Shown here piece after piece: positions 7,983-16,200 of a stretch of DNA of 17,786 bases. The notes beneath the pieces are model-generated. The model saw only the letters and a program-made list of their open reading frames with translations. It had not been told where the DNA came from and did no database searches. Where the stretch lies: positions 1 to 17,786 of the forward strand of contig DGDD01000028.1 of NCBI GenBank assembly GCA_002385265.1, in the 5' to 3' direction. This stretch comes from Chitinophagaceae bacterium UBA3961 (GTDB lineage Bacteria; Bacteroidota; Bacteroidia; Chitinophagales; Chitinophagaceae). A program made the position numbers and the translations under genes. The first letter of the stretch is position 1, and each line of letters starts with the position of its first letter.

Positions 7983-8050
7983 TTGTGCAGCTTCGCTGCG
8001 CTATTTGTCACAAAGGTGAAGAAGTGGAAGAAGTATCACAAAGAGATTTC
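7983..8050 (+). repeat. 68-bp direct repeat, copy 2
   Basis: Second copy, 97 bp downstream of the first start. Three differences: A to G in the hairpin 3' arm, where a G-T/U wobble keeps the pairing possible, G to T, and G to A. Because 97 is not a multiple of three, the copies are in different reading frames, which argues against a coding repeat. Confidence 0.9.
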
Positions 8051-8180
8051 GGAATAGAATTCCTGCTAGATATAGGCTCCTTGTTTATTTAGTGAGATCA
8101 ATGAGTAAAATGAATTGAGATACATTTCGAACAAATCCAACTCCGTGTCGCTTCATTAACTTTGCGCCTCCTTTGTGATC

Positions 8181-8214
8181 AAAAAACCCTCCCGTGAAGA
8201 TTCACAGAAGGGTT
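8181..8214 (-). terminator. Terminator of the acyl-CoA dehydrogenase gene
   Basis: On the minus strand, a 13-pair hairpin with a four-base loop (8198-8201) is followed by six U (A run at 8181-8186 on the plus strand). Two of the pairs are G-U only in the minus-strand RNA (mismatches A-C on the other strand), which shows it acts on the acd transcript. Confidence 0.85.
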
Positions 8215-8248
8215 ACACAAGACAAGCAACCTTAAACATTCGACTAGG

Positions 8249-9388
8249 CTATTTTAAAACTTCTCGAGAGATCACAAGTTTTTGAATTTCAGATGTACCT
8301 TCTCCAATAGTACACAACTTACTGTCTCTATAATATTTTTCAACTGGAAAGTCTTTGGTATAACCATAGCCTCCAAAAACTTGCACGGCTTCGTTGGAAA
8401 CTTTTACCGCTACTTCACTTGCATAGTATTTTGCCATGGCCGATTCTTTGGTCATGGGCAAGCCCCGCATTTTTAGATCGCAGGCTTGAAGTGTTAGCAA
8501 TGTTGCAGCTTCAATTTCAGTAGCCATATCGGCTAGCTTAAAAGAAATACCTTGGAAATTACAGATGGGTTGATCGAATTGATGGCGTTCTTTTGAGTAC
8601 TGCGTGGCCGCTTCAAAAGCACCGCGTGCAATTCCCAAACTAAGGGCAGCAATAGATATACGACCACCATCTAATATTTTCAATGATTGTTTGAAACCGG
8701 AACCGATCTCGCCCATTCTATTTGAATCGGGTATTCTGCAATTATCAAAGATCATTTCAGTGGTTTCAGAAGCACGCATTCCCAATTTGTTTTCTTTCTT
8801 ACCGGCACTGAATCCGGGCGTCCCTCTTTCAACAATGAAGGCTGTAGCATTGTCTTTCGCTCTTGCTTCGCCTGTTCTTGCAATTACCACTGCTACATTC
8901 GATGACTTTCCATGGGTGATCCAACATTTGGTACCGTTCAGCACCCAATGATCGCCATCACGAACAGCCGTTGTTTTCATATTACCGGCATCGCTACCGG
9001 TATTGGGTTCTGTTAATCCCCAGGCGCCGATCCATTCACCGGTGGCCAGTTTGGGTAAATATTTTTTCTTCTGTTCTTCGTTTCCAAAGGTTAAAATATG
9101 ACCGGTGCACAAAGAGTTGTGAGCCGCCACACTTAAACCAATAGAGCCACACACTTTACCGATCTCTTGCAAAATGCTCACGTATTCATAATAGCTCAAT
9201 CCGGCCCCACCGTATTCTTCGGGCACTAGTACACCCATCAATCCCAGCTTTCCCATTTCATGGAACAATTCAATGGGGAAGTGTTGAGTTTCGTCCCACT
9301 CCATTACATGGGGTTTGATGTATTGTTTCGCGAATTCACGGGTAGATTCGGATACTTGCTGCGTCAATTCTGAGGTAAGAAAATTCAT
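8249..9388 (-). CDS. Acyl-CoA dehydrogenase (short/branched-chain type)
   Basis: FAD-dependent enzyme that introduces the alpha-beta double bond in acyl-CoA and passes electrons to ETF. With the ATG at 9388 it has 379 residues, the usual size. A TTG at 9397 would add only three residues. Seen: [16 protein letters not shown] (FAD and substrate-binding signature), the C-terminal signature [20 protein letters not shown], and GEGTSEIQ containing the catalytic-type glutamate (E363 from the ATG). The residue position fits the short-chain, butyryl and isovaleryl/2-methylacyl groups rather than the long-chain ones; which acyl chain is used cannot be decided from sequence alone. It is monocistronic, divergent from the T9SS protein, with its own terminator. 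An inverted repeat about 43-58 bp upstream could bind a regulator. Confidence 0.95.
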   Translation of the reverse strand: MNFLTSELTQQVSESTREFAKQYIKPHVMEWDETQHFPIELFHEMGKLGLMGVLVPEEYGGAGLSYYEYVSILQEIGKVCGSIGLSVAAHNSLCTGHILTFGNEEQKKKYLPKLATGEWIGAWGLTEPNTGSDAGNMKTTAVRDGDHWVLNGTKCWITHGKSSNVAVVIARTGEARAKDNATAFIVERGTPGFSAGKKENKLGMRASETTEMIFDNCRIPDSNRMGEIGSGFKQSLKILDGGRISIAALSLGIARGAFEAATQYSKERHQFDQPICNFQGISFKLADMATEIEAATLLTLQACDLKMRGLPMTKESAMAKYYASEVAVKVSNEAVQVFGGYGYTKDFPVEKYYRDSKLCTIGEGTSEIQKLVISREVLK

Positions 9389-9430
9389 AGTTGGCAAACG
9401 TTACTGCAATATACAATATTATATAAAACA

Positions 9431-9446
9431 ACTAACAAATGTTAGT
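9431..9446. promoter_or_regulatory. Candidate operator: 16-bp inverted repeat upstream of acd
   Basis: ACTAACA-AA-TGTTAGT: two perfect seven-base arms and a two-base spacer. It lies between two divergent genes, 43 bp from the acd start. On the minus strand its centre reads TTTG, so a protein bound here could block the -33 region of an acd promoter. The size and symmetry suit a TetR-type repressor, a family that often controls acyl-CoA metabolism genes. No regulator gene is in the window, so the assignment is inference. Confidence 0.45.
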
Positions 9447-9565
9447 GACTGTTTTCTTTCTATCCGCTATTGTTTAATAATACTTTACCCCTATTTTACC
9501 CATTTACCCAGAGGATATAATAATGAATGGCAAGAATTAGAGTTATTTGGCAAAGAGCCCTTTTT

Positions 9566-12500
9566 ATGAAAAGATACATTTCTCTGCTCATTTTCAGCCT
9601 ACTATGGATGTTACAAATCAGCAATGCTCAAAGTACAGGATATATCAACAGACAAGCTACTTCTGCAGGAGGTAGAACGATATTGGATCCAAATGGAGAT
9701 GGATACACTTCCACCAATAGTTCCGGATTTGCAGGCAACGATGTAGCGAATTCAGAACTTCCGTTTAGATCAGTTCCCTCCTATTCTATAGAACCTTATG
9801 GAGATCTGCGCAGAGGACCTAGTCACCTGTATTCCGACTTTGTTCCGGATGGAAACAACGTTGGTTACTACACCTATTATGATGGTACGAATCTTTTGTT
9901 CCGCTTTAGAGTTGGCAGTATCATGCAGGGTTCAAAAGGCTACAGCGTATTGCTTGACACCGATGGTAAATTTGGATCGAGTGGAGCGAATGCTGACCCC
10001 AATTATCAAGCTGCCACAACGGGAACCAATGGTAATCCCGGCTTTGAGATCGAGATCGTACTGGAAACCAATTCACGAATTGCAATTTATAATGTGGATG
10101 GAAGCAGCACTCCCACCCTTGTAACCTCCTATTCGAATTGGCAGGACATGTCGCAAATTTCAGTGGCAGGAACTTTTGACAATGGTGATCCTGATTTCTT
10201 TATAGACTTCTATGTACCCTTTAGCGCATTAACTTCAAGTCCATTTAATTTAACCAGTTCAAGCTCCTTAAGAATGGCAGCAACAACCGTTATGTCGCCA
10301 CAAGCTGCCATTGGTGGGCCAAAATCAGATATTTACGGAACCAATGATGCTTCGTTTAAAACCACGAATGAGCAATATGAAGCTTTCATTACTAGTCAAC
10401 CAGGGTTTACACCTGGAGGCCTAACATCGGGTGGTTTAAGCAGCATGTGTACAGCGCCCCCTACGGTTACCGCTCCGTTGAGCACCGGAACGGTTTCCGT
10501 TTCGGGAACTTGGACGAGCTCAACTTTGAGTGGAGCAGCCAGTACTACAACAATCACTGTTTATAAAAATGGCGTTTCAGTAGGTACTGTTTCAAATGTA
10601 AGTTCAGGAAGTACCTGGACGCTTGCCGGTGTTTCGCTTGCTAATGGAGATATTGTAACCGCAAAAGCACAAGCAGCAGGTGAGTCGATGTGTTTGGTAA
10701 GCAATAGTGTAACTGCACGCTCTTGTACAACCGCTACACGTCCGCCTATTCCAACATTAACCTGTGCAGGCAACTATTCAAAAGGGGTAACGGGAAGCAA
10801 TTTGTCTACAGGTTGGACTATCTATGTTGAAAATCAAACTAGAGGCACTACAGAAACTAGTGTGGCTAACCCGGGTCAATTTACTACCAGCGGAACCAGT
10901 CCAAACATTACTTGGAATTATGCAGGTGGATGTAATGGTGGTCCTAACATGCCTTCGGGATCTTACCGGATTTACTATGTGAATGCAAGCGGCTGTGCTT
11001 CTGAACCAATTTCTTTTTGTTTAGCTACGGGTTCTGGCGCTGCCAATAACCTTGCAGGAACTTCCGCTACTCCTACAATCACTAGCCCCGGTTCATTAAC
11101 ACCCGGAACTTCTTCACTTAGCGGAACTGGAGAAGCCAATAGCACGGTTCGATTGTATGTTGACGGAGAAATGGTGCAAAGCACTACTGCCAGCGGAACA
11201 GGAACCTTTAGCTTCACCAATCTTTCACTTACATTGGGGCAATCTGTATACATCACAAACGTATTAAATACGGGAACAGTAAATACTAGCAAATGCTTCG
11301 CAGCATCAACCACCTATACGGTTAACTGCTATACCACACCACCTTTGATCAACGTTGATAACAACAATCAATTAACAGCAGGAGCTGCTATTACGGGAAC
11401 TAGTTCCGAACCTGCAGGAACAACCATTAGAGTGTATACTTCAGCTGCCGTTTTAGTGGCAACAGTTACAGTACAGAGTGATAAAACATGGACTACCGGC
11501 TCTTACACGGCAGTAGCCGGAACTTCTTACTATGCCACGGCACAAAATGGCACTTGCACCGTTAGTTCAGCCTCTAGTACTTTTGCTGCAGCCACCGCAA
11601 CAACCGGAAGATGCGGAAGTATTACGGGAACCATCACCACTTCTTCCTCTTCAATAAGTGGAATCTTGGCTACCGCTGTGGCAAGTACCACCGTAAACTT
11701 GTATTTGGATGGAACCAAGATTGGAACAGTAGTAACTTCCACTACTTCCTTTACGATCAGCACTTTTACTTACCCTTTATACAATGGAGGAATATTGAGC
11801 ATTGGCGTACAAGAAACAGGAAAACTGGAACAAGTATGTGGAACTACCACCACTGTAAGTTGCAGCAGCGGTCCGGCCACTCCTACCATTTCACCAACAA
11901 GCAGCTCATTGGCTGCAGGACAAACACAAACCTTTACAATCAGCAATGCTACGGTAGGTGCATTTTATGGAATTGCAGATGCAAGTACAGGCCAATCTTT
12001 AGGAACAGGAGTCTGGGCTAGCGCTACTTCATTAAACATAACAACAAATACCTTTACGTCAGGAAATTACACTGTTCAAATAAAGGGCACATCATTAAGT
12101 GGGCTTAGTATGTGTAGTTCTAGCGGCAGCTCTGCGAGCCTGATAGTTACCTCATCCTTACCCAGCAAACTTGGATCGTTCACAGGTGTTTGGATCAACA
12201 ATACGGTTCGATTGAATTGGAAGACGGTTATGGAAAGTGAGTTAGATAAATTTGAAATTGAGAGAAGTACAGATGCCATAACCTACCAATCTTTGGGAAA
12301 TGTAAAAGCACTGAATGCATTGAATGGATCAACTTATTCATTTTTGGATGCCAGCCCTAAGACAATCAATTACTATCGTTTGAAGCAAATTGATTTAGAT
12401 GGGCGAGCAACTTACAGTAATGTTTTGGTAATGAAATTAGGAACCTTATCTAAGATGATGATGTATCCTAATCCTTTTACCAATCAACTTTCTATTCAAT

Positions 12501-12709
12501 TGTATTTAACCAAAACGGAAACTATTCAACTTGACTTACTAGATATTCGAGGGGTGCGTTTGGCAAGCAAGCAAGTGATGGGTGTATTTGGAAATAATAC
12601 CATTAACTGGGAGGGGTTAGGTCATATTAATCAAGGTGTATACATGCTTCGAATTAAAACCTCCCATGATTCAACCACGTTACATCAGAAATTAATTAAA
12701 ACCAACTAA
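9566..12709 (+). CDS. Large secreted multidomain protein with Ig-like repeats and T9SS sorting domain
   Basis: With the ATG at 9566 the protein has 1047 residues and starts with a clear Sec signal peptide (basic MKRY, hydrophobic core, cleavage after SNA at about 21). An upstream ATG at 9527 would add 13 residues before it, so I prefer 9566. Residues about 22-290 form a beta-rich domain (DPNGDGYTS, YYTYYDGTNLLFRFRVG, YSVLLDTDGKFG, FEIEIVLE) that resembles carbohydrate-binding DOMON/CBM9-like modules. About 294-860 hold five or six Ig-like units with VTVxxNGxxVGT/TWT patterns and scattered cysteines near unit borders. About 863-960 is a module seen before sorting domains (SKLGSFTG...LNWKT, FEIERS, YYRLKQIDLDG). 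Residues 963-1047 (MYPNPFTNQLSI ... GVYMLRI) are a type A sorting domain. Probably a surface-attached adhesin or glycan-binding protein. Confidence 0.93.
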   Translation: MKRYISLLIFSLLWMLQISNAQSTGYINRQATSAGGRTILDPNGDGYTSTNSSGFAGNDVANSELPFRSVPSYSIEPYGDLRRGPSHLYSDFVPDGNNVGYYTYYDGTNLLFRFRVGSIMQGSKGYSVLLDTDGKFGSSGANADPNYQAATTGTNGNPGFEIEIVLETNSRIAIYNVDGSSTPTLVTSYSNWQDMSQISVAGTFDNGDPDFFIDFYVPFSALTSSPFNLTSSSSLRMAATTVMSPQAAIGGPKSDIYGTNDASFKTTNEQYEAFITSQPGFTPGGLTSGGLSSMCTAPPTVTAPLSTGTVSVSGTWTSSTLSGAASTTTITVYKNGVSVGTVSNVSSGSTWTLAGVSLANGDIVTAKAQAAGESMCLVSNSVTARSCTTATRPPIPTLTCAGNYSKGVTGSNLSTGWTIYVENQTRGTTETSVANPGQFTTSGTSPNITWNYAGGCNGGPNMPSGSYRIYYVNASGCASEPISFCLATGSGAANNLAGTSATPTITSPGSLTPGTSSLSGTGEANSTVRLYVDGEMVQSTTASGTGTFSFTNLSLTLGQSVYITNVLNTGTVNTSKCFAASTTYTVNCYTTPPLINVDNNNQLTAGAAITGTSSEPAGTTIRVYTSAAVLVATVTVQSDKTWTTGSYTAVAGTSYYATAQNGTCTVSSASSTFAAATATTGRCGSITGTITTSSSSISGILATAVASTTVNLYLDGTKIGTVVTSTTSFTISTFTYPLYNGGILSIGVQETGKLEQVCGTTTTVSCSSGPATPTISPTSSSLAAGQTQTFTISNATVGAFYGIADASTGQSLGTGVWASATSLNITTNTFTSGNYTVQIKGTSLSGLSMCSSSGSSASLIVTSSLPSKLGSFTGVWINNTVRLNWKTVMESELDKFEIERSTDAITYQSLGNVKALNALNGSTYSFLDASPKTINYYRLKQIDLDGRATYSNVLVMKLGTLSKMMMYPNPFTNQLSIQLYLTKTETIQLDLLDIRGVRLASKQVMGVFGNNTINWEGLGHINQGVYMLRIKTSHDSTTLHQKLIKTN

Positions 12710-12716
12710 AATACAG

Positions 12717-12750
12717 AGGGCTGTTCAATTGAACAGCCCTTTTCTTTTTT
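12717..12750 (+). terminator. Terminator after the T9SS protein gene
   Basis: A 24-base perfect palindrome (12717-12740) giving ten or more pairs, followed by a T-rich stretch to 12750. It sits between convergent genes, but only the plus-strand side has a strong T tract. Confidence 0.85.
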
Positions 12751-12762
12751 AGAAATACCCTT

Positions 12763-13458
12763 CTATAATTTAAGGTAGGGCTTTATTTTACCGAATAAAG
12801 AATCATTGATATTGTCGAGCTGTCGTAAATCTTCTATGCTCTTAATGCCGTTCCTGTTTCTTCTGAAAGCAACAATTTGTTTTGCCAGCTTCCATCTAAT
12901 ATAAGGATGAGCTTTGAATACTTCTTCCGAATCAGAATTTAACGAAAGTTGACTTACTGAATAGTTCCCTTGAGTAAGAAACGGCAAGATTTTTTTATAA
13001 GTAGAATCGGGCAACCCAAATGTTTCTGCCACCTGATCAACCGACACAAACCCACCCAATCGGATTCTAAACTTCACGATACGCCCGGCGAATCCGGGAC
13101 CAATACCCGGAAGGGATTCCCAGAGGGCCGAATCGGCTTTGTTGATATCGATTTTAGCAGACTGAAAACCTGTTCTTGGATAGAAGGGTTTGCGAAAGGA
13201 GTCTATTTTAAAAGAAGAGCGGTTGTGCTTGTAGTAGTTGGCAGAGCTGGGAAGAGTCCGCGCATTGGAGTCGTATTTATGATAGTGTTGTTCGTACAAG
13301 GTATCGTAGGCCTCCCATACTAATACTTCTAGATTGGCGGGAATTTTCGGTTTGGGTTTTAGTAGGGTTGGGAGTAGAAATGCTGTAACGGTGATGATAC
13401 TAAGCAACAAAATGCCGGCTCTTTCGCGGGCTGAAAATTGAAATACAGACGGTTCCAT
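12763..13458 (-). CDS. Membrane-anchored double helix-hairpin-helix (ComEA-like) protein
   Basis: A 231-residue protein with one N-terminal membrane segment (about 14-33, AGILLLSIITVTAFLLPTLL) and basic residues before and after it, then a linker of about 70 residues. Two helix-hairpin-helix units follow. The first is at about 104-165, with INKADSALWESLPGIGPGFA and a GGFVSVDQVAETFGL helix, the typical ComEA arrangement. The second (about 172-229) has SDSEEVFKAHPYIRWKLAKQIVAFR and GIKSIEDLRQLDNI, with PYI in place of the GIG turn. HhH domains bind DNA backbone; ComEA is the DNA receptor in competence. Whether this one takes part in DNA uptake is inference, as no other competence gene is present. 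The gene is convergent with the T9SS gene and appears to be alone. Confidence 0.88.
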   Translation of the reverse strand: MEPSVFQFSARERAGILLLSIITVTAFLLPTLLKPKPKIPANLEVLVWEAYDTLYEQHYHKYDSNARTLPSSANYYKHNRSSFKIDSFRKPFYPRTGFQSAKIDINKADSALWESLPGIGPGFAGRIVKFRIRLGGFVSVDQVAETFGLPDSTYKKILPFLTQGNYSVSQLSLNSDSEEVFKAHPYIRWKLAKQIVAFRRNRNGIKSIEDLRQLDNINDSLFGKIKPYLKL

Positions 13459-13611
13459 AGAACTTAAAATGGGTGTTTTTAATACTTTACACTCATGTCA
13501 GTTAGTGATACTATTTAGGTTGGATACGTGCTAACCCCTAATTATGGGTCCTCGTATATTTTCGCAGATGCTTTCCCGTTTATACTATGTACGACTTTGT
13601 GATCAGGAACA

Positions 13612-13815
13612 ATGTTAGAAGAAAAACAGGTTTTAATGAAAAATTTACAACTTAATCTTAACACAATCCTATGGCTAAAGAAATTTACTCGAACTACTTA
13701 TTATATTTTTCGCGCAATACTAACCCATTCTATTCAAGAACATACAGTTGCTTCTAATGAACAGTTGCGTGTACAACCCATTCCGGTTTTAACACGAACT
13801 CCAAAAAAAGGGTAG
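13612..13815 (+). CDS. Possible small protein, 67 residues, upstream of the hybrid kinase
   Basis: Open frame from ATG 13612 to TAG 13813-13815. The central segment (about 17-40: LNTILWLKKFTRTTYYIFRA) is hydrophobic and basic, like a short membrane-associated helix. The C-terminal half is polar and rich in T, R, P and K, ending TRTPKKG. It lies 64 bp before the kinase start. No family is recognised and no convincing promoter or ribosome site is seen; an internal ATG at 13636 is an alternative start. It could be a real small gene or a chance frame in the kinase leader. Confidence 0.35.
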   Translation: MLEEKQVLMKNLQLNLNTILWLKKFTRTTYYIFRAILTHSIQEHTVASNEQLRVQPIPVLTRTPKKG

Positions 13816-13879
13816 CCCTTAGGTACCACAGTATCAAAACAAACTGTTCGACCAAAGAGAAGACATTAAATCCAACTGT

Positions 13880-15358
13880 ATGAAATTTCATCCGCTATTA
13901 GCCTCACAAATAGAGACTTGCCTGCGCACGGAGGCAATTCCTGAGACTATGCGTGATTTATTTCAGCAAATCAACCAGACCTATTATGCTTGTAAAGGAG
14001 TACCCCAATTCATGCAATTGGAAGGTTCTTCAGATGCAAATCAATTGCTGGCAAGCTTAGAGCAGCAGCACGATGCATACATGGAATCGTTGAAGCGTAT
14101 TCAACTGGTGTTGAGAAACGAGCAAAGTTTGTTGAATACAAGTTTAGAGCAGGATTTGAATTTGTTAGAAGAACAATTGCAGAAAACCAAAGAAGTTAAG
14201 TTACAATTAATACAGGCCAATATAAAAGCAGAACTGGCTTCAAAAGCGAAAACCGATTTCTTATCGGTAATGAGCCATGAAATCAGAACACCGTTGAATG
14301 CGATCATTGGAATGGCGCATGTAATGATGAGTGAAGAACGTTCTCCATCACAATTGGAAAACCTTCGCGCACTGAATATTTCTGCCGAGAATTTATTGAG
14401 CTTGATTAATGACATATTGGATTTCAGCAAAATTGAAGAAGGAAAAATTGAACTATCTGAAAGAGCTATTGATCTGAAGGAGTTGGTGAACAATATTAAA
14501 ATGGCCAACAGGATCAGAGCAGAAGAAAGAGGTAATGCCTTGAAAGTGTTTTTAGATACAGATATCCCATCCTCAATTATGGCTGATGATGTAAGACTCA
14601 GTCAGATATTGAACAATCTGGTCTCGAACGCAATCAAGTTTACAAATAATGGCACTATTACAATAGAAGTTAGAGTAATCGGAACCACGGCCGACTCACT
14701 GGAGATTCAGTTTTCGGTCACAGATACGGGTATTGGGATTGAAAAAGAAAAACAAAGCGTCATTTTTGACCACTTTTCACAAGCTAACACCGACATCACC
14801 CGAGAATTCGGGGGATCGGGGCTCGGGCTCGCCATCATTCGACGCCTGTTGCACCTCATGAAAAGTGAAGTTTTTGTTGAAAGTGAACTCGGCCGTGGAT
14901 CCAGATTTTACTTTAGCGTTGCCTTTAAAAAGGGAGTGGCCGACACGGTGGTGGCATCACCAGCTCACCACCGGGCTTCTACCGATTTAAAAGGTGTATC
15001 GGTATTGCTAGTAGAAGATGTGGAATTCAATGTAATGGTGGCCGAAAAAATGCTGACCAATTGGAATGCCAAAGTAGAAGTAGCAGAAAATGGACTCAAT
15101 GCTGTTGGCAAAGCCCGAGATGGGAAGTATGATATCATTCTAATGGACTTACAAATGCCTGTGCTCGATGGGTACAGCGCTACTAAACATATTCGGGAAT
15201 TCAATCCAGAAATTCCTATTATAGCCCTCACCGCTTCGGCCTCTTCCGATGTGCAAGAACGCACCAAAGAAGTAGGCATGAACGGCTATGTATCGAAACC
15301 GTTTAAACCCACTGATTTATTCGATACTATTTCCCGACATACCGCTAAAGCCGTTTAA
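13880..15358 (+). CDS. Soluble hybrid histidine kinase with C-terminal receiver domain
   Basis: A 492-residue two-component signalling protein. There is no membrane segment, PAS, GAF or other recognisable sensor. Residues 1-120 are helical, becoming coiled coil (LEQDLNLLEEQLQKTKEVKLQL). The HisKA H-box is FLSVMSHEIRTPLNAIIGMA with phospho-acceptor H133. The ATPase domain has the N box NNLVSNAIKFTN (N250), G1 DTGIGI (282-287), FSQ (299-301) and G2 GGSGLGLA (311-318). The receiver (about 372-490) has E379-D380, phospho-acceptor D423 in LMDLQMPVLDG, T451 and K473. All catalytic positions are intact. No Hpt protein or output regulator is adjacent, so it either passes phosphate to an unlinked Hpt or works by interaction. 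The 3' end overlaps the convergent hydrolase gene by 42 bp. Confidence 0.95.
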   Translation: MKFHPLLASQIETCLRTEAIPETMRDLFQQINQTYYACKGVPQFMQLEGSSDANQLLASLEQQHDAYMESLKRIQLVLRNEQSLLNTSLEQDLNLLEEQLQKTKEVKLQLIQANIKAELASKAKTDFLSVMSHEIRTPLNAIIGMAHVMMSEERSPSQLENLRALNISAENLLSLINDILDFSKIEEGKIELSERAIDLKELVNNIKMANRIRAEERGNALKVFLDTDIPSSIMADDVRLSQILNNLVSNAIKFTNNGTITIEVRVIGTTADSLEIQFSVTDTGIGIEKEKQSVIFDHFSQANTDITREFGGSGLGLAIIRRLLHLMKSEVFVESELGRGSRFYFSVAFKKGVADTVVASPAHHRASTDLKGVSVLLVEDVEFNVMVAEKMLTNWNAKVEVAENGLNAVGKARDGKYDIILMDLQMPVLDGYSATKHIREFNPEIPIIALTASASSDVQERTKEVGMNGYVSKPFKPTDLFDTISRHTAKAV

Positions 15359-16129
15359 TTCGAGTTGCAATCCATCGTAGGCCAACTTCATTCCCTCCGG
15401 TAATTCTTTACTGATTTTTTCGTGTGTGCCTAGCTGATGACTGATATGAGTAAAGTAGGTTTGCGTGTTGTTCAGCTTCTCTCCCATTTCAATGGCTTCG
15501 CTCAAGGTAAAATGAGAAATGTGCTTTTCCTTTCGAAGGGCGTTTAAAACGAGTACTTCTCCATTACTGATCAGCGGCCAAACTTCTTCTTCAATTCTAT
15601 TGGCATCGGTGATATAGGTAAAATTGCCGATTCTAAAACCCAGTACCGGCATTTTCAGGTGCCATACTTCGATGGGTTGAATGGGCAGGTCGCCGATCAT
15701 GAACGGCTCTACCGAAATGGTATTCAGTTCAATTTCCGGAACGCCGGGGTATTTCTTATCGGCAAAAGCATAGGGAAACTCGCGAATCAGGACTTCCTGG
15801 GTCATTTCATTCGCATAGATATGCATGGGTTGTTGGGTAAAGAAATTGTAGGCGCGGATATCGTCGAGCCCCGCTACATGATCTTTGTGCGGATGGGTGA
15901 ACAAAACCGCATCCAGTTTCCGGTTGTTGATACGGAGCATTTGGTAGCGGAAATCGGGACCGGTGTCAATAATAAGGGTGGTGGTAGGCGATTCGATGAG
16001 TACGCTGGAGCGGAGTCGGTTATCGCGTTTATCGGTGGAAGTACACACTTCGCACGAGCAGCCGATCATGGGCACACCGCTGCTAGTGCCGGTGCCAAGA
16101 AAGGTTACTTTGATAGGAGGACAATTCAC
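15317..16129 (-). CDS. PhnP-like metallo-beta-lactamase-fold hydrolase
   Basis: A 270-residue protein if begun at GTG 16129, close to the conserved start VTFLGTGTSSGVP. A longer frame from a TTG at 16159 would begin inside the preceding terminator, so I reject it. Metal site: THPHKDHVAGLDDIR carries HxHxDH (H79, H81, D83, H84 by the GTG start), with later YITDA and FTHISHQLG. GCSCEVC (C24, C26, C29) is the extra structural zinc knot seen in PhnP-type phosphodiesterases. PhnP hydrolyses cyclic ribose phosphate in phosphonate use, but no phn genes are here, so I name only the family; a cyclic nucleotide or RNA-type phosphodiester is a possible substrate (inference). The gene follows a conserved small gene on the same strand and has a -7 element just upstream. 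Confidence 0.9.
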   Translation of the reverse strand: MNCPPIKVTFLGTGTSSGVPMIGCSCEVCTSTDKRDNRLRSSVLIESPTTTLIIDTGPDFRYQMLRINNRKLDAVLFTHPHKDHVAGLDDIRAYNFFTQQPMHIYANEMTQEVLIREFPYAFADKKYPGVPEIELNTISVEPFMIGDLPIQPIEVWHLKMPVLGFRIGNFTYITDANRIEEEVWPLISNGEVLVLNALRKEKHISHFTLSEAIEMGEKLNNTQTYFTHISHQLGTHEKISKELPEGMKLAYDGLQLELNGFSGMSGNSIE

Positions 16130-16133
16130 TTTA

Positions 16134-16141
16134 CAAAAATA
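16134..16141 (-). promoter_or_regulatory. -7 promoter element before the hydrolase gene
   Basis: TATTTTTG on the minus strand (16141 to 16134) fits TAnnTTTG and ends 4 bp before the GTG start, so a transcript from it would have almost no leader. It overlaps the T tract of the preceding terminator. No well-spaced -33 element was found. Confidence 0.35.
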
Positions 16142-16169
16142 AGCAAGCCCCGAATACAATCCGGGGCTT
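16138..16169 (-). terminator. Terminator of the 88-residue protein gene
   Basis: On the minus strand an eight-pair stem (16169-16162 with 16152-16145), nine-base loop, followed by GCTTATTTTT. It lies between the two minus-strand genes. Confidence 0.75.
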
Positions 16170-16200
16170 TTGCAATCGATAGAGGGCCTTAATTAAGAAT

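Larger units (their letters stand above)
7841..8178. other. Gene-free spacer with low-complexity and repeated DNA
   Basis: About 340 bases without a credible gene. It opens with GAGTTTT/GTAAGTAGTGAG-type words like those at 7541-7580, contains two copies of a 68-bp repeat, a small GGAAT-AGA-ATTCC palindrome at 8051-8063, and an isolated TAACTTTG at 8157-8164 on the plus strand with no plus-strand gene after it. Confidence 0.6.

Noticed and set aside
7903..8022. Open frame of about 36 codons running through the 68-bp repeats
   Set aside because: The two repeat copies are read in different frames and the sequence has no protein-like pattern.
7886..8050. Possible CRISPR array
   Set aside because: Only two copies, repeat unit too long, spacer of 29 bp low in complexity, no cas genes.
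8157..8164. TAACTTTG as a plus-strand promoter
   Set aside because: No plus-strand gene follows before the acd gene on the opposite strand; could be chance or an antisense start.
9527..9565. ATG at 9527 as start of the T9SS protein
   Set aside because: It adds a charged segment before a complete signal peptide that begins at 9566.
10561..11763. Minus-strand frames of 70-112 codons inside the T9SS gene
   Set aside because: They are compositional shadows of the Thr/Ser/Gly-rich repeats (Val/Pro-rich complement), without motifs or start signals.
16130..16159. TTG start at 16159 for the PhnP-like hydrolase
   Set aside because: It would lie within the loop of the preceding gene's terminator; the conserved sequence begins near the GTG at 16129.
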